A stretch of 35,467 nucleotides of DNA from DASTBU01 sp035711845 (GCA_035711845.1 DASTBU010000147.1:1-35467), one strand, 5' to 3'. Shown: positions 16,424-24,612, numbered from the stretch's first letter. The notes: a model not told the origin generated them from the letters alone. Program-made: numbers and translations.

Positions 16424-19348
16424 ATGCCGTCCGCATCCCAGTCTCGAGGACAGATCGTCATTCGTGGGGCGCGAACCCACAACCTCAAGAACGTCGATTT
16501 GACGATTCCGCCGCGTTCGCTGGTCGTGATGACAGGAGTGAGCGGGTCGGGCAAGTCGTCGCTCGCCTTCGACACGATTTACGCCGAGGGCCAGCGCAGG
16601 TATGTCGAATCCCTGTCGGCGTACGCCCGGCAGTTCCTGGAACGGATGGAAAAGCCGGATGTGGATTCCATCGAGGGCATCTGCCCGGCCATTGCCATCC
16701 GGCAGAAGAACAGCATCCGCAACCCACGGTCGACCGTGGGGACCACTACTGAAATCCACGATTACCTGCGGTTGCTGTTCGCTCGCGTCGGAAAGACGTA
16801 CTGCCGGCACTGCGGGCGGGAGGTGGTGCGCGAAACGGCGGAGGTCGTTGCGAACCAGCTTGGCCGGCTTCCCGGCGGAACGCGGCTCCTCATCGGCTTC
16901 GACATGCCGGTCGTCACGGCCACGCCGCTCGAGCTCGACGGCGAAGGCGACGATGAGGACGGAGGCGAGGCTGCCGGCGCCGATCGCGAGCCCGTGCCGC
17001 AGCCCGCGCTTCCCGGGTTGACCGATCCGGTTGCGGAGACCATCGCCGCCCTGCGCCGCAAGGGGTTCGGCCGGTTGTTCGTCGACGGCCAGGCCGTGCA
17101 GCTCGAAGAGGTCGATCCGGGGACACTGAAGGACCGGACGACGCTTCAGGTCATCGTCGATCGGCTGAAAGTGGATGGGGACCTCCGTGCGCGGTTGACC
17201 GATTCGATCGAAACGGCGTACACGGAGGGAGGCGGCGCGGCTTTCGCCATCGAGCTCGCCGAGACAGGACCGGTGGTCCACAGGTTCAGCGAACGGTTCG
17301 AGTGCCGTGAGTGCGACGTCCAGTACGAAGTCCCTCAGCCGCGGCTCTTTTCGTTCAACAATCCGTTCGGGGCGTGCCCGCTCTGCCATGGGTTCGGCAA
17401 CATCATCGAGCTCGACATGAGCCTCGTGGTGCCGGATCCATCGAAGTCGATTCAGCAGAACGCGATCGAGCCGTGGAGCAAGCCGCACTACCGCTCGCAG
17501 CTCGCCGAGCTGAAACGCGCCGCCAAAGCGGGCACGCTTCGCCTCGACGTTCCCTGGGCCGAGCTGACGGAAGAGGAGAAGAGGTTCGTCATCGAAGGCG
17601 ATGGGGCATCGTACGAGGGCGTGAAGGGCTTCTTTCGCTGGCTCGAGCGCAAGAAGTACAAAGTCCACGTCCGCGTGTTTCTGAGCCGGTATCGCGGATA
17701 TCTGACCTGCCCGGAATGTCAGGGCGCGCGGCTGAGGCGCGAGGCACGCGACGTTCGAGTCGGTGGCAGCACTGTCGACGCGGTGTGCTCTCTGACCGTC
17801 CGCGAGGCGGACCAATTCTTCGCGAATCTCCAGCTCGGCGAGAAGGATGCCGCCGTTGCTGAGAAAGTCCTGCGGGAGATTCGGAAGCGGCTCGGCTTCC
17901 TCAAGGACGTCGGCCTGGATTACCTCACGCTGGATCGGTTGTCGTCCACGCTTTCGGGAGGCGAGTCGCAACGGATCAATCTGGCGACGTCCCTCGGTTC
18001 GGCGCTCGTCGATACGCTGTACGTCCTGGACGAGCCGTCCATCGGGCTGCACTCTCGCGACAATCAACGATTGATCGCGATCCTGCGTCAGCTCCGCGAC
18101 CAGGGCAACACGGTGCTCGTCGTGGAGCACGACGCCGACATGATTCGCGTCGCGGACACCGTGGTCGATATGGGTCTCGGTGCCGGGGAGCAGGGTGGGA
18201 GGGTCGTGTTCGCTGGGCCTCTTCCGCAACTGCTGCAGGAGCCGCGGTCACTGACGGCCAAGTACCTGCGCGACGAGCTGGCCATTCCCGTGCCGGCGGC
18301 GCGGCGGAAGCCGTCGAACCAGAAGATTCGAATCCTCGAGGCCGCCGAGCACAACCTGAAAGGCATCGACGTGGAGATCCCGCTCGGGATGCTCGTCTGC
18401 GTCACCGGCGTGAGCGGGTCGGGTAAGAGCACGCTCGTGCACGACGTGATCTACGCGGCGCTCAAGCGCGCGAAAGGCGATTGGGATCGGCGCGTCGGCA
18501 CACACCGCAAGCTCGAAGGCGCCGAGTTCGTCACCGACGTCGTCCTGGTCGATCAGGCGCCCATCGGACGCACGCCGCGATCCAACCCCGTCACCTATCT
18601 CAAGGCATTCGACCCGATTCGGGAGCTGTTCGCTGCCACGAAAGACGCGCGGTCCCGGGGCCTCACGGCGAGCCACTTCTCCTTCAACGTTCCAGGCGGG
18701 CGGTGCGAGGCGTGTGAAGGCGAAGGGGAAGTCAAGGTCGAGATGCAGTTCCTCGCGGACGTGTTCGTGCCGTGCGAGCAGTGCGAGGGCAAGCGCTTCA
18801 AGCCGCAGGTGCTCGAGGTGAAGTACCGCGGCCGGAGTGTCGATCAGGTGCTGGAAATGACCGTCCGGGAAGCGCTCGCGTTCTTCAGCAGCTCGCCCAA
18901 GGTTCTGCGTCGGCTGCACGTCCTCGACGAGATTGGCCTGGGATACCTCCGGCTGGGTCAGCCGGCGACGACGTTGTCGGGGGGAGAGGCGCAGCGAATC
19001 AAGATCGCGTCACACCTTTCGTCGCATACGGGCGATCGCGTGCTCTACATCCTGGACGAACCGACGACCGGGCTGCACTTCGATGACATTGCCAAGCTCC
19101 TTGCGGCGTGCCGGAAGCTGATTCAAGCGGGGCACAGCCTCCTCGTCATCGAGCACAACCTGGACGTGGTCAAGACCGCGGACTGGGTCATCGATCTCGG
19201 GCCCGAGGGCGGGGAAGAGGGCGGCCGGCTCATCGCCGCCGGCACGCCCGAGCAGCTCGCACAGAGCGAGGTATCCCACACGGGCCGCTATCTGCGCGAG
19301 GTGCTTGCAATCGGCCGCGTCAACGCGTACGGCGTGAGCCGGAACTAG
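16424..19348 (+). CDS. uvrA: UvrABC excinuclease subunit A
   Basis: UvrA is the damage-recognition ATPase of nucleotide excision repair. It forms a dimer and loads UvrB at distorted DNA. The 974-residue product has the usual length and all main parts. It has a first Walker A, GVSGSGKS, at about residue 38, and a zinc module with Cys pairs at 294/297 and 318/321. The first ABC signature reads LSGGESQRINLATSLGSALV. The second Walker A lies at about residue 662, and the second zinc module has Cys761/764 and Cys784/787. The second signature is LSGGEAQRIKIASHLSS, followed by YILDEPTTGLHFDD. The linker near residues 165-190 is unusually acidic (GEGDDEDGGEAAGADREP). The gene is monocistronic or leads into the HEAT gene. 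Confidence 0.97.
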   Translation: MPSASQSRGQIVIRGARTHNLKNVDLTIPPRSLVVMTGVSGSGKSSLAFDTIYAEGQRRYVESLSAYARQFLERMEKPDVDSIEGICPAIAIRQKNSIRNPRSTVGTTTEIHDYLRLLFARVGKTYCRHCGREVVRETAEVVANQLGRLPGGTRLLIGFDMPVVTATPLELDGEGDDEDGGEAAGADREPVPQPALPGLTDPVAETIAALRRKGFGRLFVDGQAVQLEEVDPGTLKDRTTLQVIVDRLKVDGDLRARLTDSIETAYTEGGGAAFAIELAETGPVVHRFSERFECRECDVQYEVPQPRLFSFNNPFGACPLCHGFGNIIELDMSLVVPDPSKSIQQNAIEPWSKPHYRSQLAELKRAAKAGTLRLDVPWAELTEEEKRFVIEGDGASYEGVKGFFRWLERKKYKVHVRVFLSRYRGYLTCPECQGARLRREARDVRVGGSTVDAVCSLTVREADQFFANLQLGEKDAAVAEKVLREIRKRLGFLKDVGLDYLTLDRLSSTLSGGESQRINLATSLGSALVDTLYVLDEPSIGLHSRDNQRLIAILRQLRDQGNTVLVVEHDADMIRVADTVVDMGLGAGEQGGRVVFAGPLPQLLQEPRSLTAKYLRDELAIPVPAARRKPSNQKIRILEAAEHNLKGIDVEIPLGMLVCVTGVSGSGKSTLVHDVIYAALKRAKGDWDRRVGTHRKLEGAEFVTDVVLVDQAPIGRTPRSNPVTYLKAFDPIRELFAATKDARSRGLTASHFSFNVPGGRCEACEGEGEVKVEMQFLADVFVPCEQCEGKRFKPQVLEVKYRGRSVDQVLEMTVREALAFFSSSPKVLRRLHVLDEIGLGYLRLGQPATTLSGGEAQRIKIASHLSSHTGDRVLYILDEPTTGLHFDDIAKLLAACRKLIQAGHSLLVIEHNLDVVKTADWVIDLGPEGGEEGGRLIAAGTPEQLAQSEVSHTGRYLREVLAIGRVNAYGVSRN

Positions 19349-19404
19349 CGAAATCCCCCGCGATCGCCGTGCAGATCCGTGAACGCCGGGGCATCGACCC
19401 GGGT

Positions 19405-19410
19405 TACAAT
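19405..19410 (+). promoter_or_regulatory. Possible -10 element of the HEAT-repeat gene
   Basis: TACAAT lies 25 bases before the chosen ATG. No matching -35 hexamer at 16-18 bases is visible, so the call is tentative. Confidence 0.35.
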
Positions 19411-19435
19411 ATTGGCGCCCCCCGCCAGAGTTCCC

Positions 19436-20680
19436 ATGAAGACATCGATTCGCCTGTGCCTGATCATTCCGGCGCTGCTCGCGGTTTGTCCGGCCCCGTC
19501 GGCGGCGCAGCCGCTGGCATTCGAGGACGTCATCCGCAACCTGCGCAATCCCGACCCGAAAGTCCGGATCAGCTCGGTTCGGCTGCTGCGTGACGCGAGC
19601 TACCCGGAGGCCGTGGTGCCGATGGCCCGGCTCGTCAACGATCCCATCGACGAGATACAGCTGGAAGTCATCGCCGCCGAGCTCTCGTTCTTCCTGGTCG
19701 AACCCGTGCCCCCCCGGCGCAAGGTTGCGTTGCTGGTCGAGGTGCGCTCCGACGATCAGGCCGGGCGCGCGTTCGAGATGGGGCCGCTTGTCGCCTGGCC
19801 CAAGCCGGCTCCCGCCGAACTGATATCCGAGCTGCTGAAGGCGCTCGACGACGAACACCCGAAAGTCCGGCAGGAGGCGATCTACACGCTGGGTGTGATC
19901 GGCGCGGGTGCCATCGCGGGCGAAAACGCGGAGCAGTTGATCAAGGCGCTCGATCACTACGATCCGGCCATCAGGGCCGGGGCGGCGCGGGTCATCGGCC
20001 GCGTGCGGCTGCCCGGCGCGGGCGAGAGCCTCATGAAGGCGATGAACGACTCGAGCGACCAGGTGCGCAACGCCTCGATGCGCGCACTGGGCGACCTCCG
20101 CGAAGAATCGGCAGTCAAGGCGCTCAACGATCAGCTGACCTACTCCGGCAAAGGGGAGCCGGCGTACTCCGCGCTGGATGCGTTGGCCAGGATCGCCCAC
20201 CCGTCGAGCGCGCCCTTGTTCAAGGAGCGGCTGGCGGATCGCGATCCCTGGATGCGGCGGGCGGCTGCAGAAGGCCTCGGCCGCCTGGCGGAGGCGAGCG
20301 CGTTCGATGCGCTGCACGCCGGGGTTGGCGGCGACGACTCGGAGATGGTTCGGGCCGCGATGGCCTTTGCGCTCCTGAAGATTGGCCGGGGCCAGGTGGT
20401 GCGGCTGGTGGATTACCTGGATTCGAAGAAGATGGCGCCGCAGATTCATGGTTACCTGCTCGAGCTCGGCCCGGCGATCGTGCCGGAACTGCTGCCGCGG
20501 CTGCAGGAGCCGGGCGACACGATGCGCTGCTCGCTGGTCGACGCGCTCGGGGCCCTGGGCGATCAGTCGACCGTCACGGCGCTCTCGCCGCTTCTGCAGC
20601 AGGGCAACCGGGAGATCGTCAAGGCAGCCGCCCGCGCGATCGAGCGGATCAAGCTGAGGACGCAGGGCGCGGACAGCTGA
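19436..20680 (+). CDS. Exported HEAT-repeat protein
   Basis: The ATG at 19436 gives a 414-residue product with a signal peptide (SIRLCLIIPALLAVCPAPSA). The mature protein is built from helical HEAT/PBS-lyase-like repeats of about 30-35 residues: DPKVRISSVRLLRDASYPEA, HPKVRQEAIYTLGVIGAG, YDPAIRAGAARVIGRV, SDQVRNASMRALGDL, DPWMRRAAAEGLGRLAEA and REIVKAAARAIERIK. Such proteins are scaffolds for protein contacts, and no catalytic residue is apparent. It lies 88 bases after uvrA on the same strand but has its own -10-like element. The leader suggests a periplasmic place of action, so a direct part in DNA repair is unlikely. Confidence 0.82.
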   Translation: MKTSIRLCLIIPALLAVCPAPSAAQPLAFEDVIRNLRNPDPKVRISSVRLLRDASYPEAVVPMARLVNDPIDEIQLEVIAAELSFFLVEPVPPRRKVALLVEVRSDDQAGRAFEMGPLVAWPKPAPAELISELLKALDDEHPKVRQEAIYTLGVIGAGAIAGENAEQLIKALDHYDPAIRAGAARVIGRVRLPGAGESLMKAMNDSSDQVRNASMRALGDLREESAVKALNDQLTYSGKGEPAYSALDALARIAHPSSAPLFKERLADRDPWMRRAAAEGLGRLAEASAFDALHAGVGGDDSEMVRAAMAFALLKIGRGQVVRLVDYLDSKKMAPQIHGYLLELGPAIVPELLPRLQEPGDTMRCSLVDALGALGDQSTVTALSPLLQQGNREIVKAAARAIERIKLRTQGADS

Positions 20681-20686
20681 CAACGT

Positions 20687-20710
20687 TCAGCCGGCTGAGG
20701 CTTTTGGTTT
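20687..20710 (+). terminator. Terminator-like palindrome after the HEAT gene
   Basis: The 12-base palindrome TCAGCCGGCTGA is followed by GGCTTTTGGTTT. As an RNA hairpin it would need a small loop, so the stem is only about four pairs, and the T-rich tail is imperfect. It could be a weak terminator. Confidence 0.3.
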
Positions 20711-20711
20711 A

Positions 20712-20739
20712 AGCTGAGAGCTGATAGCTGAGAGCTGAA
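20712..20739. repeat. Heptamer repeat AGCTGAN, four copies
   Basis: Four perfect-length units stand in tandem: AGCTGAG, AGCTGAT, AGCTGAG, AGCTGAA. They end two bases before the ATG of the DNA glycosylase gene, so they occupy the ribosome-binding region. The GAGAG within them is the only Shine-Dalgarno-like sequence for that gene. Confidence 0.8.
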
Positions 20740-20741
20740 AC

Positions 20742-21377
20742 ATGAGTCGAACGTTGCCGCGCGACTTCTACGCGCGGCCCACGCTGGAAGTTGCCCGGGA
20801 TCTGATTGGTAAGGCGCTCGTCCACGAGACCCCCTCCGGTCTCGCCTCCGGGATCATCGTCGAAGTCGAGGCGTATATCGGCGAATCGGACCCCGCGTGT
20901 CACGCAGCGCCGGGGCCGACGAGGCGGAATGCACCGCTGTACGGCCCTCCCGGCATCGCCTACGTTTACCTGAATTACGGCATTCATCACCTGGTCAACG
21001 CGGTGACCGAGCCAGCGGGGTCGCCTGCGGCGGTGTTGATCAGGGCGCTCGAGCCGCTGGAGGGGGAGTCGTTGATGCGCCGGCGTCGCGCGCGCTGGTC
21101 GGGACGCAAATCGAGCGCGTTTGCGACCGCGGCGCTGTGCCGCGGACCAGGGAACCTGACGCGCGCGCTCGGGATCTCGCTGCGCCACAACCGGCGCGAC
21201 CTGACCGGCAGCGCGCTGCGGATCGAGGAGGTGGGCGCACCCGCGCGTCGAGTGGTGTGGAGCCGACGCATCGGGATCAGCGTCGGCGTGGAGCCGGAAT
21301 GGCGCGCGCACGCAGTCGAGAGCGCCGCGGTGTCAGGTCGTGTGGCAGAAACTGCCACCAGGGGACAGGCTCCTTAA
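20742..21377 (+). CDS. DNA-3-methyladenine glycosylase (AAG/MPG family)
   Basis: This enzyme of base excision repair removes alkylated purines such as 3-methyladenine by cleaving the N-glycosidic bond. The 211-residue protein matches the AAG/MPG family throughout. It has FYARPTLEVARDLIGKALV, then GIIVEVEAYIGESDPACHA with the catalytic Glu in VEAY, then YGPPGIAYVYLNYGIHHLVN, LCRGPGNLTRALGIS and RRIGISVG. Family members usually end soon after the RIGIS motif. Here about 25 further residues follow, and the last dozen (RVAETATRGQAP) are encoded by repeat sequence that also supplies the stop codon. The gene is preceded by heptamer repeats. Its stop faces degP convergently. Confidence 0.92.
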   Translation: MSRTLPRDFYARPTLEVARDLIGKALVHETPSGLASGIIVEVEAYIGESDPACHAAPGPTRRNAPLYGPPGIAYVYLNYGIHHLVNAVTEPAGSPAAVLIRALEPLEGESLMRRRRARWSGRKSSAFATAALCRGPGNLTRALGISLRHNRRDLTGSALRIEEVGAPARRVVWSRRIGISVGVEPEWRAHAVESAAVSGRVAETATRGQAP

Positions 21378-21458
21378 GGTGACTGTCCCCTTAGGGTGCC
21401 TGTCCCCCTAGGGTGCCTGTCCCCTTAGGGTGCCTGTCCCCTTAGGGTGCCAGTCCCC
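21342..21458. repeat. Hairpins plus 17-base tandem repeat between convergent genes
   Basis: A perfect 7-bp hairpin, GTGGCAG-AAA-CTGCCAC (21342-21358), is followed by an 8-bp stem, GGGGACAG (21361-21368) pairing with CTGTCCCC (21383-21390). Four full 17-base units of GGTGCCTGTCCCCTTAG type then fill 21378-21445, and a fifth, partial one ends at 21458. The array occupies the whole space between the two stop codons and enters the end of the glycosylase gene. It resembles REP-like palindromic repeats and could work as a bidirectional terminator. Confidence 0.88.
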
Positions 21459-22646
21459 CTATCGGGCGCGCCGCGTGCTGGTTCGCTGAACGATGGGGAC
21501 CTTGGCGCTGCTGGTGCGGCCGTCGCGGAACAGGCCCAGGGTGACGGCCCCCCCAATCGGCGCATCCGACAACAGACGCATGAAGTGCGAGCTGTCCTCG
21601 ACCGGCGTTCCGTTGAACGTGACGATGATGTCGCCCGGCCGGACGCCGGCATCGTAGGCGGCCGAGCGCTCCGCGATGCGCACCACGAGCACCCCCTTCG
21701 TGTTCGGCGCCCCCAGCTCCTCGGCGTACCGCGTCGTCATCGGCGTCAGCTGGATGCCGGTGATCGTTCCGCGGCGGACTTCGCCGTACTTGATCAGCTC
21801 GTTCATCACGTGCCGGACCAGATTGCTCGGCACGGCGAAGCCGATGCCCTGATAGCCGCCGGTCTCGCTGAAGATTGCGGTGTTGATCCCCACGAGCTCG
21901 CCGCGGGCGTTGATGAGCGCCCCTCCGGAGTTCCCCCGGTTGATCGCGGCGTCGGTCTGGATGAAGTCCTCGTAGGTGGCGAGCCGCCCCTCCAGGCTCC
22001 TGCCGGTCGCGCTGACGATCCCCAGCGTGACGGTTTGACTGAGGACGCCGAAGGGATTGCCCACCGCAAGCACCCACTCGGCGACCTTCAGCTTCGAGGA
22101 GTCGCCCCACGGCAGCGTCGGCAGATTGCGCGCCTCCACCTTCAGCACGGCGATGTCGGTGTCTTCGTCCACGCCGACGATCTTCGCCCGCATTTCGCGC
22201 TTGTCGGGCAGCAGGACGGTGACCTCGGCGCGCGCGTTGCCGACCACGTGATTGTTGGTCAGCACGTACCCGTCCGAGGAGACGACGACGCCGGACCCCA
22301 GGCTCTGCTCGCGGCGCTGGCGATAGCCGAACGCCTCGTCCTCGAAGAAGAAGCGATAGAACGGATCATCGGCGAACGGCGAGCGGGCGCGCACGATCTG
22401 GGTGGACGAGATGTTCGGGACGCTGTCGATCGCGCGCTGGGCTGCCCCGGTCAGATCGGGCATGCCCTGGGCGGGCTGGAGTCCCCCAGCCGAGCTGTCG
22501 CTCGCACCGGGCGCGGTTTCCTGGGCTGCGGACGGCTGGGCGACCGCCGCAGCTTCTTGAGCGCTGCGCATCCGGCCCGTCAGCACGAGCCCGACGAGAA
22601 GGCCGATTGTCACGAAGATGGTCAGCAGAGTGAGTCGTCTAGCCAT
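21459..22646 (-). CDS. DegP/HtrA-type trypsin-like serine protease with one PDZ domain
   Basis: The 395-residue protein degrades or refolds damaged envelope proteins. Residues 7-24 form an uncleaved-looking membrane anchor (LLTIFVTIGLLVGLVLTG). A protease domain follows with the complete triad: His133 (VLTNNHVVG), Asp164 (DEDTDIAVLKVEA) and Ser240 (NRGNSGGALIN). A single C-terminal PDZ domain binds substrate ends (LVVRIAERSAAYDAGVRPGD, IIVTFNGTPV). One PDZ and a membrane anchor resemble DegS or acidobacterial Do proteases more than E. coli DegP. The ATG at 22646 was chosen because earlier codons lie within the hsp20 gene. GGGAGG precedes it closely. It follows hsp20 by 16 bases, so the two form a quality-control operon. 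Confidence 0.93.
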   Translation of the reverse strand: MARRLTLLTIFVTIGLLVGLVLTGRMRSAQEAAAVAQPSAAQETAPGASDSSAGGLQPAQGMPDLTGAAQRAIDSVPNISSTQIVRARSPFADDPFYRFFFEDEAFGYRQRREQSLGSGVVVSSDGYVLTNNHVVGNARAEVTVLLPDKREMRAKIVGVDEDTDIAVLKVEARNLPTLPWGDSSKLKVAEWVLAVGNPFGVLSQTVTLGIVSATGRSLEGRLATYEDFIQTDAAINRGNSGGALINARGELVGINTAIFSETGGYQGIGFAVPSNLVRHVMNELIKYGEVRRGTITGIQLTPMTTRYAEELGAPNTKGVLVVRIAERSAAYDAGVRPGDIIVTFNGTPVEDSSHFMRLLSDAPIGGAVTLGLFRDGRTSSAKVPIVQRTSTRRAR

Positions 22647-22662
22647 GCGCCTCCCACCTGGT

Positions 22663-23070
22663 TCAGCCGACTTCGACGCGGCGCGCAGCCGGCTGAGGAG
22701 CCTTCGGGAGCGTGATGGACAGCACGCCCCGCGCAAGATCGGCGGAGACTCGATCGATGTCCACGGCACTGGAGAACTCGAACGTTCGCACGAAGCCGCC
22801 GTAGCCGCGCTCGACCTGATGAAAGTGCAGGACTTCCTCGGCCGCCTGAAGATGTGTCGCTCTGTGCGCGCGAAGGGTGAGCCGCGACTGCTCGAGCGCC
22901 AGGTCGATCTGCTCGCGGGTCAGACCCGGCAGTTCGGCGACGACAACGTACTTGTCGGGCGTCTCGTAGACGTCGATGGCCGGTGACCAGGGCTCCGCAC
23001 GCTGCTGTGACACCAGCCGTCCGAGGCGCTCCTGCCACGCGGTGAGTTCCCGCATCGGATCCCAGGACAT
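22663..23070 (-). CDS. Small heat shock protein, Hsp20/alpha-crystallin family
   Basis: The 135-residue product starts MSWDPMRELTAWQERLGRL, a typical Hsp20 N-terminus. The alpha-crystallin domain follows from about residue 28: PAIDVYETPDKYVVVAELPG, REQIDLALEQSRLTLRAHR, VERGYGGFVRTFEFSSAVD, and the closing ARGVLSITLPKA. Hsp20 proteins hold unfolding proteins without ATP. The domain has no export signal, so the chaperone is cytoplasmic although its operon partner is an envelope protease. An in-frame extension upstream is encoded by repeat sequence and was rejected. TACGAT on the minus strand ends only six bases before the ATG, so a leaderless transcript is possible. Confidence 0.92.
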   Translation of the reverse strand: MSWDPMRELTAWQERLGRLVSQQRAEPWSPAIDVYETPDKYVVVAELPGLTREQIDLALEQSRLTLRAHRATHLQAAEEVLHFHQVERGYGGFVRTFEFSSAVDIDRVSADLARGVLSITLPKAPQPAARRVEVG

Positions 23071-23087
23071 GACGCAATCGTAGCACT

Positions 23088-23150
23088 GGGAAGTTCGAAG
23101 GCTGAAGTTCGAAGGCGGAGTTCGTAGGCGGAGTTCGTAGGCGGAAGGGA
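23088..23150. repeat. Direct repeats of 13-14 bases between hsp20 and efp
   Basis: Four tandem units of the AAGTTCGAAGGCTG / AGTTCGTAGGCGG type run through this stretch. They lie directly upstream of the hsp20 start in the divergent gap. They are related in style, but not in sequence, to the heptamer arrays elsewhere. Confidence 0.75.
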
Positions 23151-23203
23151 AAGCTGGAACCTGAACGGCGGACGGGGGAAGGTCGAGGAGTGAGGGAGTG
23201 AAG

Positions 23204-23232
23204 TTGCGAATGGCCGGGCTGCCTGCTACGAT
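23204..23232 (+). promoter_or_regulatory. Sigma70-type promoter of efp
   Basis: TTGCGA (23204-23209) and TACGAT (23227-23232) are spaced by 17 bases, 20 bases before the ATG. The predicted leader is short, and the purine run CGAGGA lies at its start. Confidence 0.6.
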
Positions 23233-23252
23233 CCCGAGGATCCATACACGCC

Positions 23253-23816
23253 ATGAGCTCGATTCAAGCAACACGACTCCGAAAGGGGATGCTCGTCAAG
23301 GTCGGAGAGGACCTGTTCCGGGTGCTCGACCTGCAGCATGTGACACCGGGAAACCTGCGCGGCTTCGTCCGCGTGAAGTTCCGCAACATCCGGAACGGAT
23401 CGCTCTCGGACCAGAAGCTCCGATCGGAAGATTCGATCGAGCGAGCGATGCTGGACGAGCGCGAGATGCAGTACCTCTACAAGGACGGCGACTCGTTCCA
23501 TTTCATGGACACCAGCACGTACGACCAGCTGCACATTCCGGCCGAGGCCCTCGGCGACTCGGTCAACTACATCGTCCCCGACGCCACGATTACGGTGGAG
23601 TTCTACGGCGTCGAACCGGTTGGAATCGAGCTGCCGCCGACGGTCGATTTGAAAGTCGAGGAGACCGCCCCAGGCATCAAGGGCGCGACCGCGAGCGCTC
23701 AAGTCAAGCCCGCGCGGCTCGAGACCGGCCTGGTCGTACAGGTCCCGCCATTCGTGAACACCGGCGACCTCGTTCGCGTCAGCACCGAGACAGGCGAGTA
23801 TCTTTCCAGAGCCTAG
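23253..23816 (+). CDS. efp: Translation elongation factor P
   Basis: EF-P rescues ribosomes stalled at polyproline stretches by entering near the P-site tRNA. The 187-residue protein has the three-domain layout and normal length, and ends in TGEYLSRA as expected. The loop that reaches the peptidyl-transferase centre reads HVTPGNLRGFVRVK. Without gaps, Asn34 stands where E. coli has the modified Lys34, and Arg36 lies two positions on. Neither the lysine used by EpmA/EpmB nor the Pseudomonas-type arginine is at its usual place, so the modification is absent or different. Many Pro-rich proteins in this window would depend on it. A canonical promoter stands directly upstream. Confidence 0.96.
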   Translation: MSSIQATRLRKGMLVKVGEDLFRVLDLQHVTPGNLRGFVRVKFRNIRNGSLSDQKLRSEDSIERAMLDEREMQYLYKDGDSFHFMDTSTYDQLHIPAEALGDSVNYIVPDATITVEFYGVEPVGIELPPTVDLKVEETAPGIKGATASAQVKPARLETGLVVQVPPFVNTGDLVRVSTETGEYLSRA

Positions 23817-23820
23817 CGAG

Positions 23821-23975
23821 TGCTGAGTGCTGAGTGCTGAGTGCTGAGTGCTGAATGCTGAATGTCTACGCCGACTGGCCGCAGTATTCATTCAGCCTTC
23901 AGCACTCAACTGAGTATTCAGCATTCACTCAGCCATTCAGCATTCAGCATTCAGCATTCAGCATTCAGCATTCAG
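23821..23975. repeat. Paired heptamer arrays (TGCTGAG)n and (CATTCAG)n
   Basis: The left array has four copies of TGCTGAG and two of TGCTGAA (23821-23862), starting five bases after the efp stop. The right array has six perfect CATTCAG units (23934-23975), ending ten bases before the tdk start. The two are roughly inverted relative to each other (TGCTGAATG against CATTCAGCA) and flank a 71-base centre with scattered related units. The transcript between efp and tdk could fold into a long hairpin with many registers. Confidence 0.92.
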
Positions 23976-23984
23976 TCTCCTTCC

Positions 23985-24557
23985 ATGGACATAACCCAGC
24001 ACCGGCCCAACCACGGCTGGATCGAGGTGATCACGGGGAGCATGTTCAGCGGGAAGAGCGAGGAGCTCATCCGGCGGCTGCGGCGGGCGCAGATCGCCCG
24101 CCGCAAGGTCCAGATCTTCAAGCCGAGGATCGACAGCCGTTACGCTGACGATCACATCACCTCGCACAGCGAGATGCGGATTCCTTCCGAGAACCTGGTC
24201 TCCTCACGCGAGCTGCTGGATCGCGTGCTCGAGGACACCGAGGTGGTCGGGATCGACGAAGGCCAGTTCTTCGATGCCGAGCTCCCGGCCGTGTGCAACA
24301 CACTTGCAGACCAGGGTCGCCGTGTGATCGTGGCCGGTCTCGACCAGGACTACCTCGGCAAGCCGTTCGAGCCGATGCCGCAGCTGCTGGCCATCGCGGA
24401 GTACATCACGAAGACGCTGGCGATCTGCATGGTCTGCGGCGCCCCGGCCAATCACACGCAGCGCCTGGTGGCGAACAGCGAGCGCGTGCTCGTGGGCGCG
24501 CAGGGCACCTACGAAGCCCGGTGCCGGCAGTGCTTCGATCCCCGGCTCGGACGGTAA
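23985..24557 (+). CDS. tdk: Thymidine kinase (type II)
   Basis: Thymidine kinase phosphorylates salvaged thymidine with ATP to give dTMP. The 190-residue product contains a P-loop (GSMFSGKS, residues 18-25), the Walker B-like VVGIDEGQFFD with the catalytic Glu, the thymidine-binding segment VIVAGLDQDYLGKPFEPM, and a zinc site of two Cys pairs (CMVCG; CRQCFD). The ATG at 23985 gives the family's normal start. The frame is open 41 codons further up, but that part only translates the heptamer array into repeats of HSAFSIQ and was rejected. It is probably read from the efp promoter through the repeat. Confidence 0.95.
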   Translation: MDITQHRPNHGWIEVITGSMFSGKSEELIRRLRRAQIARRKVQIFKPRIDSRYADDHITSHSEMRIPSENLVSSRELLDRVLEDTEVVGIDEGQFFDAELPAVCNTLADQGRRVIVAGLDQDYLGKPFEPMPQLLAIAEYITKTLAICMVCGAPANHTQRLVANSERVLVGAQGTYEARCRQCFDPRLGR

Positions 24558-24612
24558 ATACATCGCGCGATGGCATGGAACCCTTTGCCGCGCTTCGGCC
24601 TCTAAGTTCCAG

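Noticed and set aside
16403..18229. A 608-codon open frame antisense to uvrA
   Set aside because: It is a shadow of the high-GC uvrA frame. Its product has no leader, motif or ribosome-binding site, while uvrA is unmistakable.
21378..21458. CRISPR-like direct repeats
   Set aside because: The 17-base units are contiguous without unique spacers; this is a tandem or REP-like array.
23821..23975. CRISPR array
   Set aside because: Units are 7 bases with no spacers, and no cas genes are nearby.
23862..23984. N-terminal extension of thymidine kinase
   Set aside because: It only translates the heptamer array (HSAFSIQ units); the family start is at 23985.
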